Positions 1 to 8,539 of a stretch of DNA of 64,000 nucleotides are shown piece after piece. The notes beneath the pieces were generated by a model. That model searched no databases. It had not been told where the DNA came from and was given only the letters and a program-made list of their open reading frames with translations. The stretch covers positions 372,001-436,000 of the forward strand of contig NZ_JBFAHM010000002.1 in assembly GCF_040654195.1 (NCBI RefSeq), given 5' to 3'. This DNA comes from Hamadaea sp013361475 (GTDB lineage Bacteria > Actinomycetota > Actinomycetes > Mycobacteriales > Micromonosporaceae). Each line of letters begins with the position of its first letter. The stretch's first letter is position 1. Made by a program: the position numbers and the translations under genes.

Positions 1-556
1 TCGGCGTGAAGATGTGCAGGAAGATCCGCCAGCGCCCGGCGCCGTCGATCAGCGCCGCCTCCTCCAGCGCGACCGGGACGCCCAGGTAGTACTGGCGGAG
101 GAAGAACACCTGCAGCCCGGACGCCGCACCCGGAATCACCAGGACCGCCATCGTGTCGAGCATCCCGAGTTGGGTCACCACGATGAACGAGGTCAGCATG
201 ATGGCGATCCCCGGAATGAACATCGTCGTGATGACGACGACCCACAGGGTCCGCTTGAACGCGAAGTCCAGGCGGGCGAAGGCGTACGCCCCCAGCGAGT
301 TGACCACCAGGCTCAGCGCGGCGAACAGCAGCGCCCCGACGAAGGTCACGCCGATCGAGCGCAGGAACGCCGGGTCCTCGAGGATCTGGGTGTAGTTCTC
401 CCAGCGCCAGACCTCCGGGAAGAACTGGAACGGGGTCTGCACGACCTCGGTCTTGCTCTTGAATCCCGCGATCAGCATCCAGGCCAGCGGGAACAGCGCG
501 CTGAGCAGGAACAGTCCCGCCAGCCCGAGTTTGCCCACCGTCACGAGCAGCCGCAT
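1..556 (-). CDS. Sugar ABC transporter permease, MalG type (3' end outside window)
   Basis: Inner-membrane permease of a CUT1 sugar importer, read from its ATG at 556 to the window edge, about 185 residues seen. The visible part begins with a transmembrane helix after MRLLVTVGKL and reaches the permease EAA loop, EAALIDGAGRWR, which contacts the ATPase. Its start overlaps the stop of the upstream permease by one base (TGATG), so the two are translationally coupled. It is the last gene seen of the operon that starts near 8297. No ATPase gene is visible; actinomycete CUT1 importers commonly share one MsiK-type ATPase encoded elsewhere. The 3' end and anything beyond it cannot be judged. Confidence 0.9.
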   Translation of the reverse strand, partial: MRLLVTVGKLGLAGLFLLSALFPLAWMLIAGFKSKTEVVQTPFQFFPEVWRWENYTQILEDPAFLRSIGVTFVGALLFAALSLVVNSLGAYAFARLDFAFKRTLWVVVITTMFIPGIAIMLTSFIVVTQLGMLDTMAVLVIPGAASGLQVFFLRQYYLGVPVALEEAALIDGAGRWRIFLHIFTP

Positions 557-1509
557 CAGCCGTCCACCGCCTTCTCGGAGCGCACCAGCCGGAAGATGAT
601 CGCCGACACCGACCCCAGCACGAGGAACAGCAGCAGGGCGGCCGCGATCGGATAACCGGAATACAGGTCGTTGGTGAAGTGCCGGAAGATGAACAGGTTC
701 GGCAGCGTGGTCGACTCCAGCGGCCCGCCGTTGGTCATCACCAGCGGCACCACGAGGAACTGCAGCGACGCCGCGAACCCGGTGACCAGCAGGTACAGGA
801 AGATGTTCTTCATCAGCGGGAGCGTGATGTGGACCATCTTCGCCCACCAGCCCGCGCCGTCGAGGGAGGCCACCTCGTAATAGGCCTCGGGGATGTCCAG
901 CAGGCCGGCCAGCATGATCAGCGAGGCGATGCCCATCCCGATCCAGATCGCCGGCACGGCGATCGCCGGCAGCGCGGTCCCGGTCTCCCCGAGCCACGCG
1001 GTGTCGTCGCGGCCCGTCAGGGCGAGCGCCCAGTTCAGGATGCCCCCACGGTACGCGTAGATGATCGTGAAGATGATGGACGCGATGACCTCGGAGATCA
1101 CGGCCGGGACATAGATCGTGACCTTGAGTACGCCGGCCATGCGACCGCTGAACGACTTCACCAGGTTGGCGAACACGAACGCGATCAGCAGCTGCGCCGG
1201 CACCACCATCGCGGCGAACCCGAGTCCACGCAGCACCGAGGAGAGGAACGCCTCGTCGGTCAGCACGTTGATGTAGTTGTCGAGCCCGACGAACTCCGAC
1301 GGCGCGTAGAAGCTCCACGTGAAGAAGCTGATGTAGACGGCGTGCAGCAACGGCCAGATGACGAAGATCGTCAACAGCACGACCAGCGGCGTGAGCATGA
1401 CGTACGCGACCTTGGTGTCGCCGTGCCGCCGGCGCCGGGCCCGCGACCCGGTCGCCTCACGGGTGCCCGGTGCTGCGACCGTGGTCGCAGCACCGGCCGT
1501 GCTCGTCAT
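556..1509 (-). CDS. Sugar ABC transporter permease, MalF type
   Basis: Integral membrane permease of about 317 residues, partner of the MalG-type protein downstream. The N-terminus is a basic cytoplasmic stretch (RARRRRHGD) followed by six predicted membrane segments; the EAA loop reads EVASLDGAGWW. The ATG at 1509 is preferred over longer starts because it makes the usual four-base ATGA overlap with the stop of the binding-protein gene and because the codons further upstream lie inside that gene. By context it passes a substrate captured by the lipoprotein encoded immediately upstream, proposed here to be D-arabinose or D-arabino-oligosaccharides. Confidence 0.92.
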   Translation of the reverse strand: MTSTAGAATTVAAPGTREATGSRARRRRHGDTKVAYVMLTPLVVLLTIFVIWPLLHAVYISFFTWSFYAPSEFVGLDNYINVLTDEAFLSSVLRGLGFAAMVVPAQLLIAFVFANLVKSFSGRMAGVLKVTIYVPAVISEVIASIIFTIIYAYRGGILNWALALTGRDDTAWLGETGTALPAIAVPAIWIGMGIASLIMLAGLLDIPEAYYEVASLDGAGWWAKMVHITLPLMKNIFLYLLVTGFAASLQFLVVPLVMTNGGPLESTTLPNLFIFRHFTNDLYSGYPIAAALLLFLVLGSVSAIIFRLVRSEKAVDG

Positions 1510-2825
1510 GACGTGGTGCCCTGTCCGGCCAGGTTGTTCTTCGCGATGATGTCCTTGATCTCGGCGTCGGCCTCCTTCAGGGCCGTGTCGATGTCCTTGC
1601 CCTGCAGGGCCTTCTCGATCGCCTTGCCGAACGCCAGGCTGATCGACCAGTCGTAGGTCGGCTCCGGCTTGGCGTACTTGACCACCTTGTCCTGGATCGT
1701 CTGCGCCCACGGGTTCTCCTTCGCGGCCGGGTCGCTGCTGATCGTGTCGGCGACCGCGGTGCGGGGAGAGTACTTCGAGAACTTGGTCGTCTTGAAGTAG
1801 TCGACCAGCAGAGCGGGGTCACCGGCGAGCACGTACGCGATGAACTCAGCGGCCGCCTGTGCCTTGGTCGACTTGCCGTCGATCACCCAAGTCCAGCCGC
1901 CGAGGGTGGCGGTCGGCTTCGTCGGGTCGCCGTCGAACGAGGGCATCGGCGCGGCGCCGACGTTGCCGACGACCTTGGGGAAGTCCGACAGCAGCACGCT
2001 GGCCGCCCAGGAACCGCAGGCCATCATGGCCGCCTTGCCCTGACCGAAGGGGGTCGCGTCCGCGTACGGGGCGAGCGGCTGCTTGGGCATGATCCCCTGC
2101 TTGTACAGGTCCTGGTAGGCCTGCAGCAGCTGCTTGTACGCCGGGTCGCCGGCGCGGGGTTGCGACCAGTCGTCGCTGATCGGCAGGTGACCGGCGGCGT
2201 TCCACTGTAGGCCCCACGTCGACCAGCCCATGTCGATCTGGTTGCCCGCGGTGGAGAAGCCGGAGACCTGCTTGGTCGTCAGCTTCCGGCCGTAGTCGAT
2301 CAGCTCGGCCCAGCTCGCCGGGGGCTTCTCCGGGTCGAGGCCGGCCTTGGCGAACAGGTCCTTGCGGTAGTAGAGGACGGCGGACGGCTCGACGAGCATC
2401 GGGTAGCCGTACTTCTTGCCCTTGTAGGAGATCGAGCCGACCACGGACTCCTGCAGGCCCGCCCACTTGTCGGCGGCGATGACGCCGTCGAGCGCCTGGA
2501 TCTGGCTCGTCCGGGCGAAGCCCTGCACCTTGTTGTAGTTGAGGGTGAAGACGTCGGGCGCCTTGCCGGCCGCCTGTGCCGCCTTCATCTTCTGGTCCCA
2601 CGCGTCGGCCGGCACGATCTGGTGCACGACCTTCACCTTGTCCTGAGCGGCGTTGTACGCGGCGACCGCCTTCTTGTACCAGGCGTCCTCCTGGTCGGTG
2701 AACTTCTGCTGCCAGATGGTCACCTCGGTCTTGCCGCCCGATCCGCTGTCCTTGCCGCTGCCGCATCCGGCGGCGGCGAGTGCGGCGGCGCCGGCCAGGC
2801 CGCCGAGCAGAGCTCTGCGCTTCAT
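1506..2825 (-). CDS. Extracellular sugar-binding lipoprotein (CUT1 family)
   Basis: Substrate-binding component, 439 residues, anchored by lipid at Cys21: a short basic start (MKRR), a hydrophobic stretch and the lipobox LAAAGC, then a Gly/Ser linker. The body is a family 1 extracellular solute-binding fold with typical stretches such as TIWQQKF near the start of the mature chain. It lies 8 bp after the DUF4185 lipoprotein gene and overlaps the first permease by 4 bp. Ligand specificity cannot be read from sequence alone; neighbouring GH172/GH183 enzymes and arabinose-phosphate enzymes argue for D-arabinan fragments. Confidence 0.93.
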   Translation of the reverse strand: MKRRALLGGLAGAAALAAAGCGSGKDSGSGGKTEVTIWQQKFTDQEDAWYKKAVAAYNAAQDKVKVVHQIVPADAWDQKMKAAQAAGKAPDVFTLNYNKVQGFARTSQIQALDGVIAADKWAGLQESVVGSISYKGKKYGYPMLVEPSAVLYYRKDLFAKAGLDPEKPPASWAELIDYGRKLTTKQVSGFSTAGNQIDMGWSTWGLQWNAAGHLPISDDWSQPRAGDPAYKQLLQAYQDLYKQGIMPKQPLAPYADATPFGQGKAAMMACGSWAASVLLSDFPKVVGNVGAAPMPSFDGDPTKPTATLGGWTWVIDGKSTKAQAAAEFIAYVLAGDPALLVDYFKTTKFSKYSPRTAVADTISSDPAAKENPWAQTIQDKVVKYAKPEPTYDWSISLAFGKAIEKALQGKDIDTALKEADAEIKDIIAKNNLAGQGTTS

Positions 2826-2833
2826 CGCAACTC

Positions 2834-3949
2834 CTAGGATTTCTCAAGATCAATTGAGTAGAGGAACACGTTGTACGGTCCCCAGAGGGAGAGGTTGAAG
2901 TAGATCCGGCGGCCGTCTTCGCCGGTCACCGGGTATTGGAAGGGTGCGTAGAGCCCGGGGTGCCCGGCCGCGTCCACGACGGTGCGCGGCTCGCTCCACG
3001 GCCCCCAGGGGGTGATGCCCTCCCGCAGGACGACGCCGTCGCCCTCGCGCAGGTACATCATGATCCACCGGTCGAGATACGAGTTGTACGCCACCGACAG
3101 CTCGCCGACGGTGTCGTCGACGATCAGGACCGCGCGGTCCCGTTCGGTGGCCCAGATCGGGCCGGTGGAGTCGGCGCCGGCGAAGTACCGGTAAGCCGAC
3201 GGGTCCTCGACCTGCGCGGCGGGTACGCGCATGAGGCGTACGCCGCCGAACCGGCCGGCCGGGATGGCCCAGAAGTACAGCTGGTCCACCCCGCCGTCGA
3301 GGACATGCGCGACGCTGACCTGGATGAATCCGGAGTCACCCGGCCACGTCGTCTGATCCAGCCGGGTCCAGTTCTGCCCGCCGTCGGTGGAGCGGGCCAG
3401 TCCGGCGTGGTTGGCGTCCCAGCGGCCCGGGTCACCCCAGTGCCGCACCGACATGTAATAGAGGTACATGGTCTTGCCCACGGCGAACCCGTACGTGGGG
3501 ATGACGGTCATCTCGACGTCGTCGACCTTCTTACTGTCCAGCAGCTCCTTGGCGAGCCCGATCTCGTCGGTCACCATTCCGGTCAGGCGTACGCCGTCGG
3601 CCGGGTCGTGATCGGTGGTGTAGCCGAGCACGTTCGACCGCCAGAAGCTGCCACCGGCACCGGTCTGCCCGTCCGTCCGCTCGCCGAAGGTGTCGCCGAA
3701 GACCAGGTACGTCGTGTCCCCGACGGCGAACACCGAGCCCAGGTCGGTCCCGTGCACGGCGTACTTGTCCGTGCCGCCCGGCACGCCGGTGACCTGGCCG
3801 ATCTCGGTCAGGTTGCCGGCGCCCGTCAGCACGAAGGGCTTGTCGGTACGCGGGTCCAGCACGGTCACGGTCTCTCCTGACGAGCTCGTGCACCCGGCGG
3901 CGAGCAGCGCCACCGCGAGCAGAGCGGACGTTCGGGCTCGGCGGATCAC
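2834..3949 (-). CDS. DUF4185 (GH183-like) lipoprotein, predicted endo-D-arabinanase
   Basis: Predicted surface lipoprotein of 371 residues. The GTG at 3949 makes a GTGA overlap with the GH172 stop and starts a clean signal (VIRRARTSALLAVALLAAGC) whose lipid-modified Cys is residue 20. The rest is one DUF4185 propeller with hallmark segments FGDTFG, YMSVRHWG, STDGGQNW and GPWS. DUF4185 proteins include endo-D-arabinofuranases that cut mycobacterial arabinogalactan and lipoarabinomannan, now classed as GH183 (family knowledge). By inference it cleaves D-arabinan at the cell surface next to the importer encoded downstream. A second family copy lies at 5088-6596. The exact substrate is unproven. 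Confidence 0.85.
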   Translation of the reverse strand: MIRRARTSALLAVALLAAGCTSSSGETVTVLDPRTDKPFVLTGAGNLTEIGQVTGVPGGTDKYAVHGTDLGSVFAVGDTTYLVFGDTFGERTDGQTGAGGSFWRSNVLGYTTDHDPADGVRLTGMVTDEIGLAKELLDSKKVDDVEMTVIPTYGFAVGKTMYLYYMSVRHWGDPGRWDANHAGLARSTDGGQNWTRLDQTTWPGDSGFIQVSVAHVLDGGVDQLYFWAIPAGRFGGVRLMRVPAAQVEDPSAYRYFAGADSTGPIWATERDRAVLIVDDTVGELSVAYNSYLDRWIMMYLREGDGVVLREGITPWGPWSEPRTVVDAAGHPGLYAPFQYPVTGEDGRRIYFNLSLWGPYNVFLYSIDLEKS

Positions 3950-5019
3950 AGCCGGGGCAGTCGCTGGGCGACCGGCGGCAGGGTGAACGGCTTGTGCGGC
4001 AACTCCTGATACCAGTACGCGACCGACGACAGGTCGTCGTTGCGCCGGTTGGCGTGGCCGTGCTCGATGGTCACCCGGATGGAGCTGCGGAACGGCACGG
4101 GATCTTCGATGTGGAATCGGTAGAGCGAGATCTGCCCGCTCCAGTTCTCCCCGCCGGGCAGCGTGATCCCGTGGTACGGGGCGTGGTAGGTCTCGCTGGG
4201 GCACCAGGCGGTGTTGAAGTAGTCCTCGGTCCCGGTGCCGTGCAGGCTCGGCGGGAACGCCTCGCCGTCGATGAAGATCATGTCGTCGCCTTCGCCGTAC
4301 CAGTTCCAGTCGGCGGTGTGGCGCAGGTTGGTCACGTTGAGCACGCAGCCCACGTAGTGGCCGCGCCCTTCGGCGTCGAGGATCGTGTAGTTGCCCGCGC
4401 CGTCCAGGTTGCTGCCGGAGAACAGCCAGTCGGAGTTCGACAGGTCACCCTGCTCGATCCCGTCGGTGGGCGATTCCCGGCGCCACTGCGCGTGGAACCG
4501 GCCGAGGTCCGCGCCCAGCTCGTCGAACTGGTCGTAGTCGATGTAGTAGTAGAACCACAGGACCTCCGACTCGCACTCACTGGTGAGTTCGAACCGGGCG
4601 CGGGTGGCGAACGGCATGTGGAAGAAGCAGTTGAACGCCTTGCCGTCCTGCGGGCTCATCTGCAGCGGCGCGGAGACGAAGTTCGCGGTGCGGCCGTGGC
4701 CGACCCCGAAGAAGTCGCCGAGTGGCACGAGCACGCTCGGGTGCTCCGCGTCGTCCCAGTAGACCCGCAGGACCAGTTTGCGCAGGAAGTCACGATCGGC
4801 GGTGGCAGGCGTGGCCGCGTCGCGCGGGGCGACGGTCATCCAGATGTGGTTGATCGATCCCGCGCCCTGGATGTCGGCGAGTGTCACGGTTTCGCCGGGG
4901 TGGACGGTGACCCGGTCGTCGTTGCCGCCGCTCCGGTCCCAGCTCGACTCCCGCCGGCGGCGGTGTGGCCGCAACCGGGGCAGGTCCCGAAGGCTGCTGC
5001 CGTATGAACCGTAGTTCAC
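3946..5019 (-). CDS. DUF2961 glycoside hydrolase (GH172), predicted exo-D-arabinofuranosidase
   Basis: Protein of 357 residues covering a DUF2961 domain. No signal peptide is visible (start VNYGSYGSSLRDL), so it should work in the cytoplasm. Conserved blocks include VPLGDFFGVGHG (about 98-109), WYGEGDDMIFIDGE (240-253) and GTGTEDYF (261-268); Glu243 and Glu265 are the best candidates for the catalytic pair. GH172 contains alpha-D-fructofuranosidase/difructose anhydride enzymes and exo-D-arabinofuranosidases. The GTG at 5019 has AGGGG 5-6 bases upstream. Between two DUF4185 genes and an importer, trimming imported D-arabino-oligosaccharides is the most coherent role; a fructan substrate remains possible. 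Confidence 0.85.
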   Translation of the reverse strand: MNYGSYGSSLRDLPRLRPHRRRRESSWDRSGGNDDRVTVHPGETVTLADIQGAGSINHIWMTVAPRDAATPATADRDFLRKLVLRVYWDDAEHPSVLVPLGDFFGVGHGRTANFVSAPLQMSPQDGKAFNCFFHMPFATRARFELTSECESEVLWFYYYIDYDQFDELGADLGRFHAQWRRESPTDGIEQGDLSNSDWLFSGSNLDGAGNYTILDAEGRGHYVGCVLNVTNLRHTADWNWYGEGDDMIFIDGEAFPPSLHGTGTEDYFNTAWCPSETYHAPYHGITLPGGENWSGQISLYRFHIEDPVPFRSSIRVTIEHGHANRRNDDLSSVAYWYQELPHKPFTLPPVAQRLPRL

Positions 5020-5087
5020 GCTGTCCCCTCTCTAGTGGTCCGGCGGCGACGCTGCCGTGCGGACCGATCCGATGATCGCAGGATGAT

Positions 5088-6596
5088 CTATGCCTTGACC
5101 AGGGCGAAGTCGTCGTGCTGGAGCCACATGTCGCCGTTGTCGGTCCAGATTCCGGCGAACACCTCGACCTGCGTACGCCCGCCGCTGTTGAACGACACCG
5201 TGAAGCGGGTCCACGAGCCGACGGCGTGGAAGTTGACCTCCGCGAACGGCAGCCCGTTGACGTTGCGTACGCCGAAGAAGCCGTTGTCGTTGTTGCCCGA
5301 GGTGCGCAGCCAGCCGGTCAGCACGTAGTTCGTGTTCGGCGCGACGGTCACCGCCTGGTGCAGATCATGCCAACCGCTGTTGTATCGGACGAATCCGTTG
5401 CGGTCGCCGGTGAAGCTCCAGGTGTTGTGGTCGATCCCGCCGTTGCCGACGACGGCCCACGGCCACGCGACCGATCCGCTGGTCTGCCGCTCGAAGCTCG
5501 GGTCGCGGACCAGGTTCGGGTTGCCGATCGTGGCGTCCGGGTTCAGCGTGACGCGGATCAGATACACGTTGTACGGCGTCCAGTCCGACATCGTCAGATA
5601 CAGGTCGGAGCCGCCGGACCACGGGTGCATGAACCCGCCGTACAGCCCGGGGTAGTCCGCCGACGAGGCCAGCACGCTGGGTCCGCTCCACGGGCCGGTC
5701 GGTGCGGTCGCCGATCGCAGGACGATGTCGCTGCCCTGCAGATAGGTCATCAGCCACTTGCCGGTGTACGCGTTGAACTGCACGGACAGCTCGGACACCG
5801 GTGCGGCGACGATCGCCGTCGCCAGGGTGTCCGCGCCGGTCTGCCAGGCGCTGCCGGTCCAGTACTGGTACGCGGACTTGGTCAGCACCGAGGCTTCCGG
5901 CACCCGGGCCAGGTACAGCGCGCCGTTGCGGCCGTTGGGGGTGCCGTAGAGGTAGACGTACCCCGAGCGGCGCACCATCGCGGCCATCTGGAAGTGGTCG
6001 TCGCCGGAGGGGTTGTCCCACCGGGGTCCGCCCGCGGTCACCCAGTTCTGCCCGTTGTCGTCGGAGTACGCGATCGCGGCGTAGTTGGTGTCCCAGTAGC
6101 CGGGCGCGCCCCAGTGGCGTACCGACATGTAGGCGAGATATTGCCGGGAGCCGACCGAGACGCCCGCAGTCGGGATGACCGTGATCTCGGAGTTGTCGAC
6201 CTTCTGGCTGGGGATGAGCTGTTTGGCGTGACCGGGCGCGTCGGTGGCCGCGCTGCTGAACGACATGCCGTCCCACAGATTGTGGTCACTGCTGCGCAGG
6301 AGCACCTGGCTGCGCCAGTCGTCGCCGTTGGCGCCCGGCGGCGTGGCGGCCGCGCCGAAGGTGTCGCCGAACGCGGCGAGGATCTCTCCTGCGCCGTTGT
6401 CCCACATGATCCCGAGGTCGGTCGCCTTGACGTTCCAGGCCGTGTCAGTCGAGCTGACCGAGCCGGGGCCGGTCACCTTGGCCACCACGATCGCCGGCGA
6501 CGTCGCGGTGGTCGCCGCGGCCGGCTGGGCGACCGCGACCAGTTGAGCCATCAGCAGTACGCCGGTCGCCGCGGCGCAGAGGGTCCGGGACTTCAT
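5088..6596 (-). CDS. Secreted DUF4185 (GH183-like) protein with C-terminal carbohydrate-binding domain
   Basis: Exported protein of 502 residues. A Sec signal (MKSRTLCAAATGVLLM, then an A-rich end with AxA near residue 28) precedes a DUF4185 domain (about 35-345) with FGDTFG, KVDNSEITVIP, YMSVRHWG, DDNGQNW and GPWSGP, matching the lipoprotein at 2834-3949. From about residue 360 a beta-sandwich module starts NLVRDPSFE and ends WLQHDDFALVKA, the pattern of CBM4/9- or CBM16-like carbohydrate-binding domains. The lipoprotein copy has no such module, so this one is probably released to bind insoluble wall polymer while the other stays at the surface. It lies 22 bp downstream of the kinase gene. 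Confidence 0.85.
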   Translation of the reverse strand: MKSRTLCAAATGVLLMAQLVAVAQPAAATTATSPAIVVAKVTGPGSVSSTDTAWNVKATDLGIMWDNGAGEILAAFGDTFGAAATPPGANGDDWRSQVLLRSSDHNLWDGMSFSSAATDAPGHAKQLIPSQKVDNSEITVIPTAGVSVGSRQYLAYMSVRHWGAPGYWDTNYAAIAYSDDNGQNWVTAGGPRWDNPSGDDHFQMAAMVRRSGYVYLYGTPNGRNGALYLARVPEASVLTKSAYQYWTGSAWQTGADTLATAIVAAPVSELSVQFNAYTGKWLMTYLQGSDIVLRSATAPTGPWSGPSVLASSADYPGLYGGFMHPWSGGSDLYLTMSDWTPYNVYLIRVTLNPDATIGNPNLVRDPSFERQTSGSVAWPWAVVGNGGIDHNTWSFTGDRNGFVRYNSGWHDLHQAVTVAPNTNYVLTGWLRTSGNNDNGFFGVRNVNGLPFAEVNFHAVGSWTRFTVSFNSGGRTQVEVFAGIWTDNGDMWLQHDDFALVKA

Positions 6597-6618
6597 CGAG
6601 CAGCACCTCCAACAGGGG

Positions 6619-7653
6619 TTACAGGGCGTGCTCTCCGACGGGGGCGCCGGAGACGGTCGTACGGGTGAGCAGCGCGTCGATCTCGTCGGCGCGGGGCATG
6701 GCCGGTGCGGTTCCCCGGCGGGTCGTCGCGATCGCGCCGGCCGCGTTGGCGTACTCGGCCGCCTGCAGCAGGTCGTCGCCGGCGGCGATGCGGGCGGCGA
6801 GCGCGCCGCAGAAGGCGTCCCCGGCTCCGACGGTGTCGATGGTGTCCACCGCGAGCGGGTTCAGCACGCTGGTGCGCCAGCCGGTGTACTCGTCGGCGGC
6901 GTCGGGCGGGACGTCGCCGACCCCGGGCCGGTCGACCACCACAACTCCGCGTCCGCCGAGGGTGATGATCGCGCCCCGGCGGGCCAGCCGTCGCCGCAGC
7001 GTGGGCGCGGTGCCGAGGACGGCGTCGCCGTGACAGGGCAGCCCGGTGAGGCTCTCGGCCTCGACTTCGTTGGGCACCACCACGTCGACGAGTGCGCCGA
7101 TGTCCTCCGGCAGCGGCGCCGAAGGGGCCGGGTTCAGCAGGGTCAGCACTCCGGCCGACCGGGCCAGGTGCAGCGCGGTCAGCACCGCGGGCAGCGGCAC
7201 CTCCAACTGCACCAGCAGTACGCGACTGCGCTGGATCATCGGCGCGGCGGCCAGCACGTCGTCGGCGGTGACGGCGTCGTTCGCGCGGGGCACGATGATG
7301 ATGGAGTTGCTGCCGTCCGGCTCGACGACGGGCAGCCCGACACCGGTCCCCCAGCCCGAATCACGCCGCACGTACGCCGCGTCGACGCCTTCCTCGGCGA
7401 GCATCGCCAGGAACTCCGCGCCGTGCCGGTCGTCGCCGACGCGACCGATCATCGCCGTACGCGCCCCGGCCCGGCTCGCCGCGACCGCCTGGTTGAAGCC
7501 CTTGCCGCCGAGGTACTCGTCGAAGGCGCGGCCGCGGATCGTCTCGCCGGGCCGTGGCCGCCGAGGCGCCTGGGTGACCAGGTCCTTCATGAAGCTGCCC
7601 AGGACGCACACGTCGAACTGGTCACTGGCGGAAGAGGTCTGCTGCGGAATCAT
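6619..7653 (-). CDS. PfkB/ribokinase-family sugar kinase, proposed D-arabinose 5-kinase
   Basis: Cytoplasmic kinase of 344 residues. The first PfkB signature appears as LGGKGFNQAVA (about 48-58) and the second, DTVGAGDAF (273-281), carries the catalytic base Asp279 and anion hole. Overall pattern is ribokinase-like (VLGSFMKDLV start, SNSIIIVPRAND substrate lid). Its ATG overlaps the isomerase stop by four bases, so kinase and isomerase are coupled. Ribokinases phosphorylate the 5-OH of pentoses and can accept D-arabinose weakly (family knowledge); pairing with an arabinose-5-P isomerase suggests D-arabinose to D-arabinose-5-P here. A ribose or fructose substrate cannot be excluded. Confidence 0.88.
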   Translation of the reverse strand: MIPQQTSSASDQFDVCVLGSFMKDLVTQAPRRPRPGETIRGRAFDEYLGGKGFNQAVAASRAGARTAMIGRVGDDRHGAEFLAMLAEEGVDAAYVRRDSGWGTGVGLPVVEPDGSNSIIIVPRANDAVTADDVLAAAPMIQRSRVLLVQLEVPLPAVLTALHLARSAGVLTLLNPAPSAPLPEDIGALVDVVVPNEVEAESLTGLPCHGDAVLGTAPTLRRRLARRGAIITLGGRGVVVVDRPGVGDVPPDAADEYTGWRTSVLNPLAVDTIDTVGAGDAFCGALAARIAAGDDLLQAAEYANAAGAIATTRRGTAPAMPRADEIDALLTRTTVSGAPVGEHAL

Positions 7654-8297
7654 CGGGCACCTCCGGTCAGCCGCCGCCCCAGCGATCCGCCCGGGTGGAA
7701 GCCGGCGAAGTCCTGCGAGGTGAAGCCGCGGCGGACCATCAGTGCCGAGGCGAGCGCGTCGCCCATGGCGAGGGTCGCCGTGGTGGACGCGGTCGGCGCG
7801 ACGTTCAACGGGTCGGCCTCCCGTTCGACGGCGACGTCCAGCACGTGCTTGGCCAGTGTCGCCAGCGTCGAGTCGGACCGGCCGGTCAGTGCGACCACCG
7901 GGATCCCCCGCGCGGTGACCATCTCGGCGAAGTCGCAGACCTCGGCGGTCTCACCGGACGCCGACAGCGCGATCACCAGGTCACCGGGCGCCACCATGCC
8001 GGAGTCGCCGTGCAGCGCCTCCGCCGCGTGCACGAACGCGGTCGGCGTTCCGGTGCTGGCCAGCGTCGCCGCGATCTTCCGGCCGATGATGCCGGACTTG
8101 CCCAGACCGGAGACGACCACGCGCCCCCGGCATTCGAGGATCGCGTCGACGACCGCGCTGAACTGCGGTCCGAGCCGTCCGATGAGGGCGGCCACCGCGT
8201 CAGCCTCGTGGCGCAGCGCCTGGCGGGCCGCGGTGATGCCGGGATCGCCGAGGCCGGGATCGAGGCGAGCGGGCCCGTCCGCCGATTGCGTCGTCAC
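7650..8297 (-). CDS. SIS-domain D-arabinose-5-phosphate isomerase (KdsD/KpsF type, no CBS domains)
   Basis: Protein of 215 residues made of a single SIS domain. It follows the KdsD/KpsF pattern closely: GLGKSGIIGRK (64-74), ASTGTPTAFVHAAEALHGD (80-98), APTASTTATLAMGDALA and a terminal FHPGGSLGRRL with His201 at the catalytic-histidine position. KdsD converts D-ribulose-5-P and D-arabinose-5-P. Gram-negative enzymes carry two C-terminal CBS domains, absent here; short SIS-only isomerases are known. The GTG at 8297 is chosen because AGGAG lies 4-5 bases upstream; an ATG at 8363 would put the start upstream of the promoter and operator. First gene of the operon. With no LPS to build, a catabolic role is likely. 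Confidence 0.85.
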   Translation of the reverse strand: MTTQSADGPARLDPGLGDPGITAARQALRHEADAVAALIGRLGPQFSAVVDAILECRGRVVVSGLGKSGIIGRKIAATLASTGTPTAFVHAAEALHGDSGMVAPGDLVIALSASGETAEVCDFAEMVTARGIPVVALTGRSDSTLATLAKHVLDVAVEREADPLNVAPTASTTATLAMGDALASALMVRRGFTSQDFAGFHPGGSLGRRLTGGAR

Positions 8298-8332
8298 GGT
8301 GCTCCTAACCGGGGGTTCTGAGGTACGACCGA

Positions 8333-8344
8333 GAAATCGATTTC
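8333..8344. promoter_or_regulatory. LacI-type operator O1, perfect palindrome GAAATCGATTTC
   Basis: Twelve-base perfect palindrome with the central CG typical of LacI/GalR operators, overlapping the predicted start point of the operon promoter. Two imperfect copies lie 105 and about 207 bases away towards lacI. Confidence 0.75.
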
Positions 8345-8347
8345 CAG

Positions 8348-8376
8348 AGAGTAGGCTCGGCAACGAGGGTTGTCAA
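8348..8376 (-). promoter_or_regulatory. Sigma70-type promoter of the D-arabinan operon
   Basis: On the minus strand TTGACA (8376-8371) and TACTCT (8353-8348) are separated by exactly 17 bases, a near-consensus actinobacterial housekeeping promoter. Transcription should start around 8341-8342, about 45 bases before the GTG at 8297. The start point falls inside the palindrome at 8333-8344, so a bound repressor would block initiation. Confidence 0.75.
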
Positions 8377-8437
8377 CAGTTCGTTTCATCGTTGTTAGCA
8401 GCCGATGTCCCGCGTGATTGCCCTGGTCAGCCATGGC

Positions 8438-8449
8438 GATATCGATTTC
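8438..8449. promoter_or_regulatory. LacI-type operator O2, GATATCGATTTC
   Basis: Matches the perfect palindrome at 8333 in 11 of 12 bases. Its centre is 105 bp from O1, almost exactly ten helical turns, and 102 bp from O3, so the three sites lie on roughly the same DNA face. It sits between the divergent promoters and could support looping. Confidence 0.6.
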
Positions 8450-8539
8450 CGAACACGGCCGGGTCATCCTCGGATTTCTGCGCGACCGTCCCGGCTACGC
8501 CGGGCAGCCTCCGGGCGAAGCGCCAGGTGTGCGGTCTGA

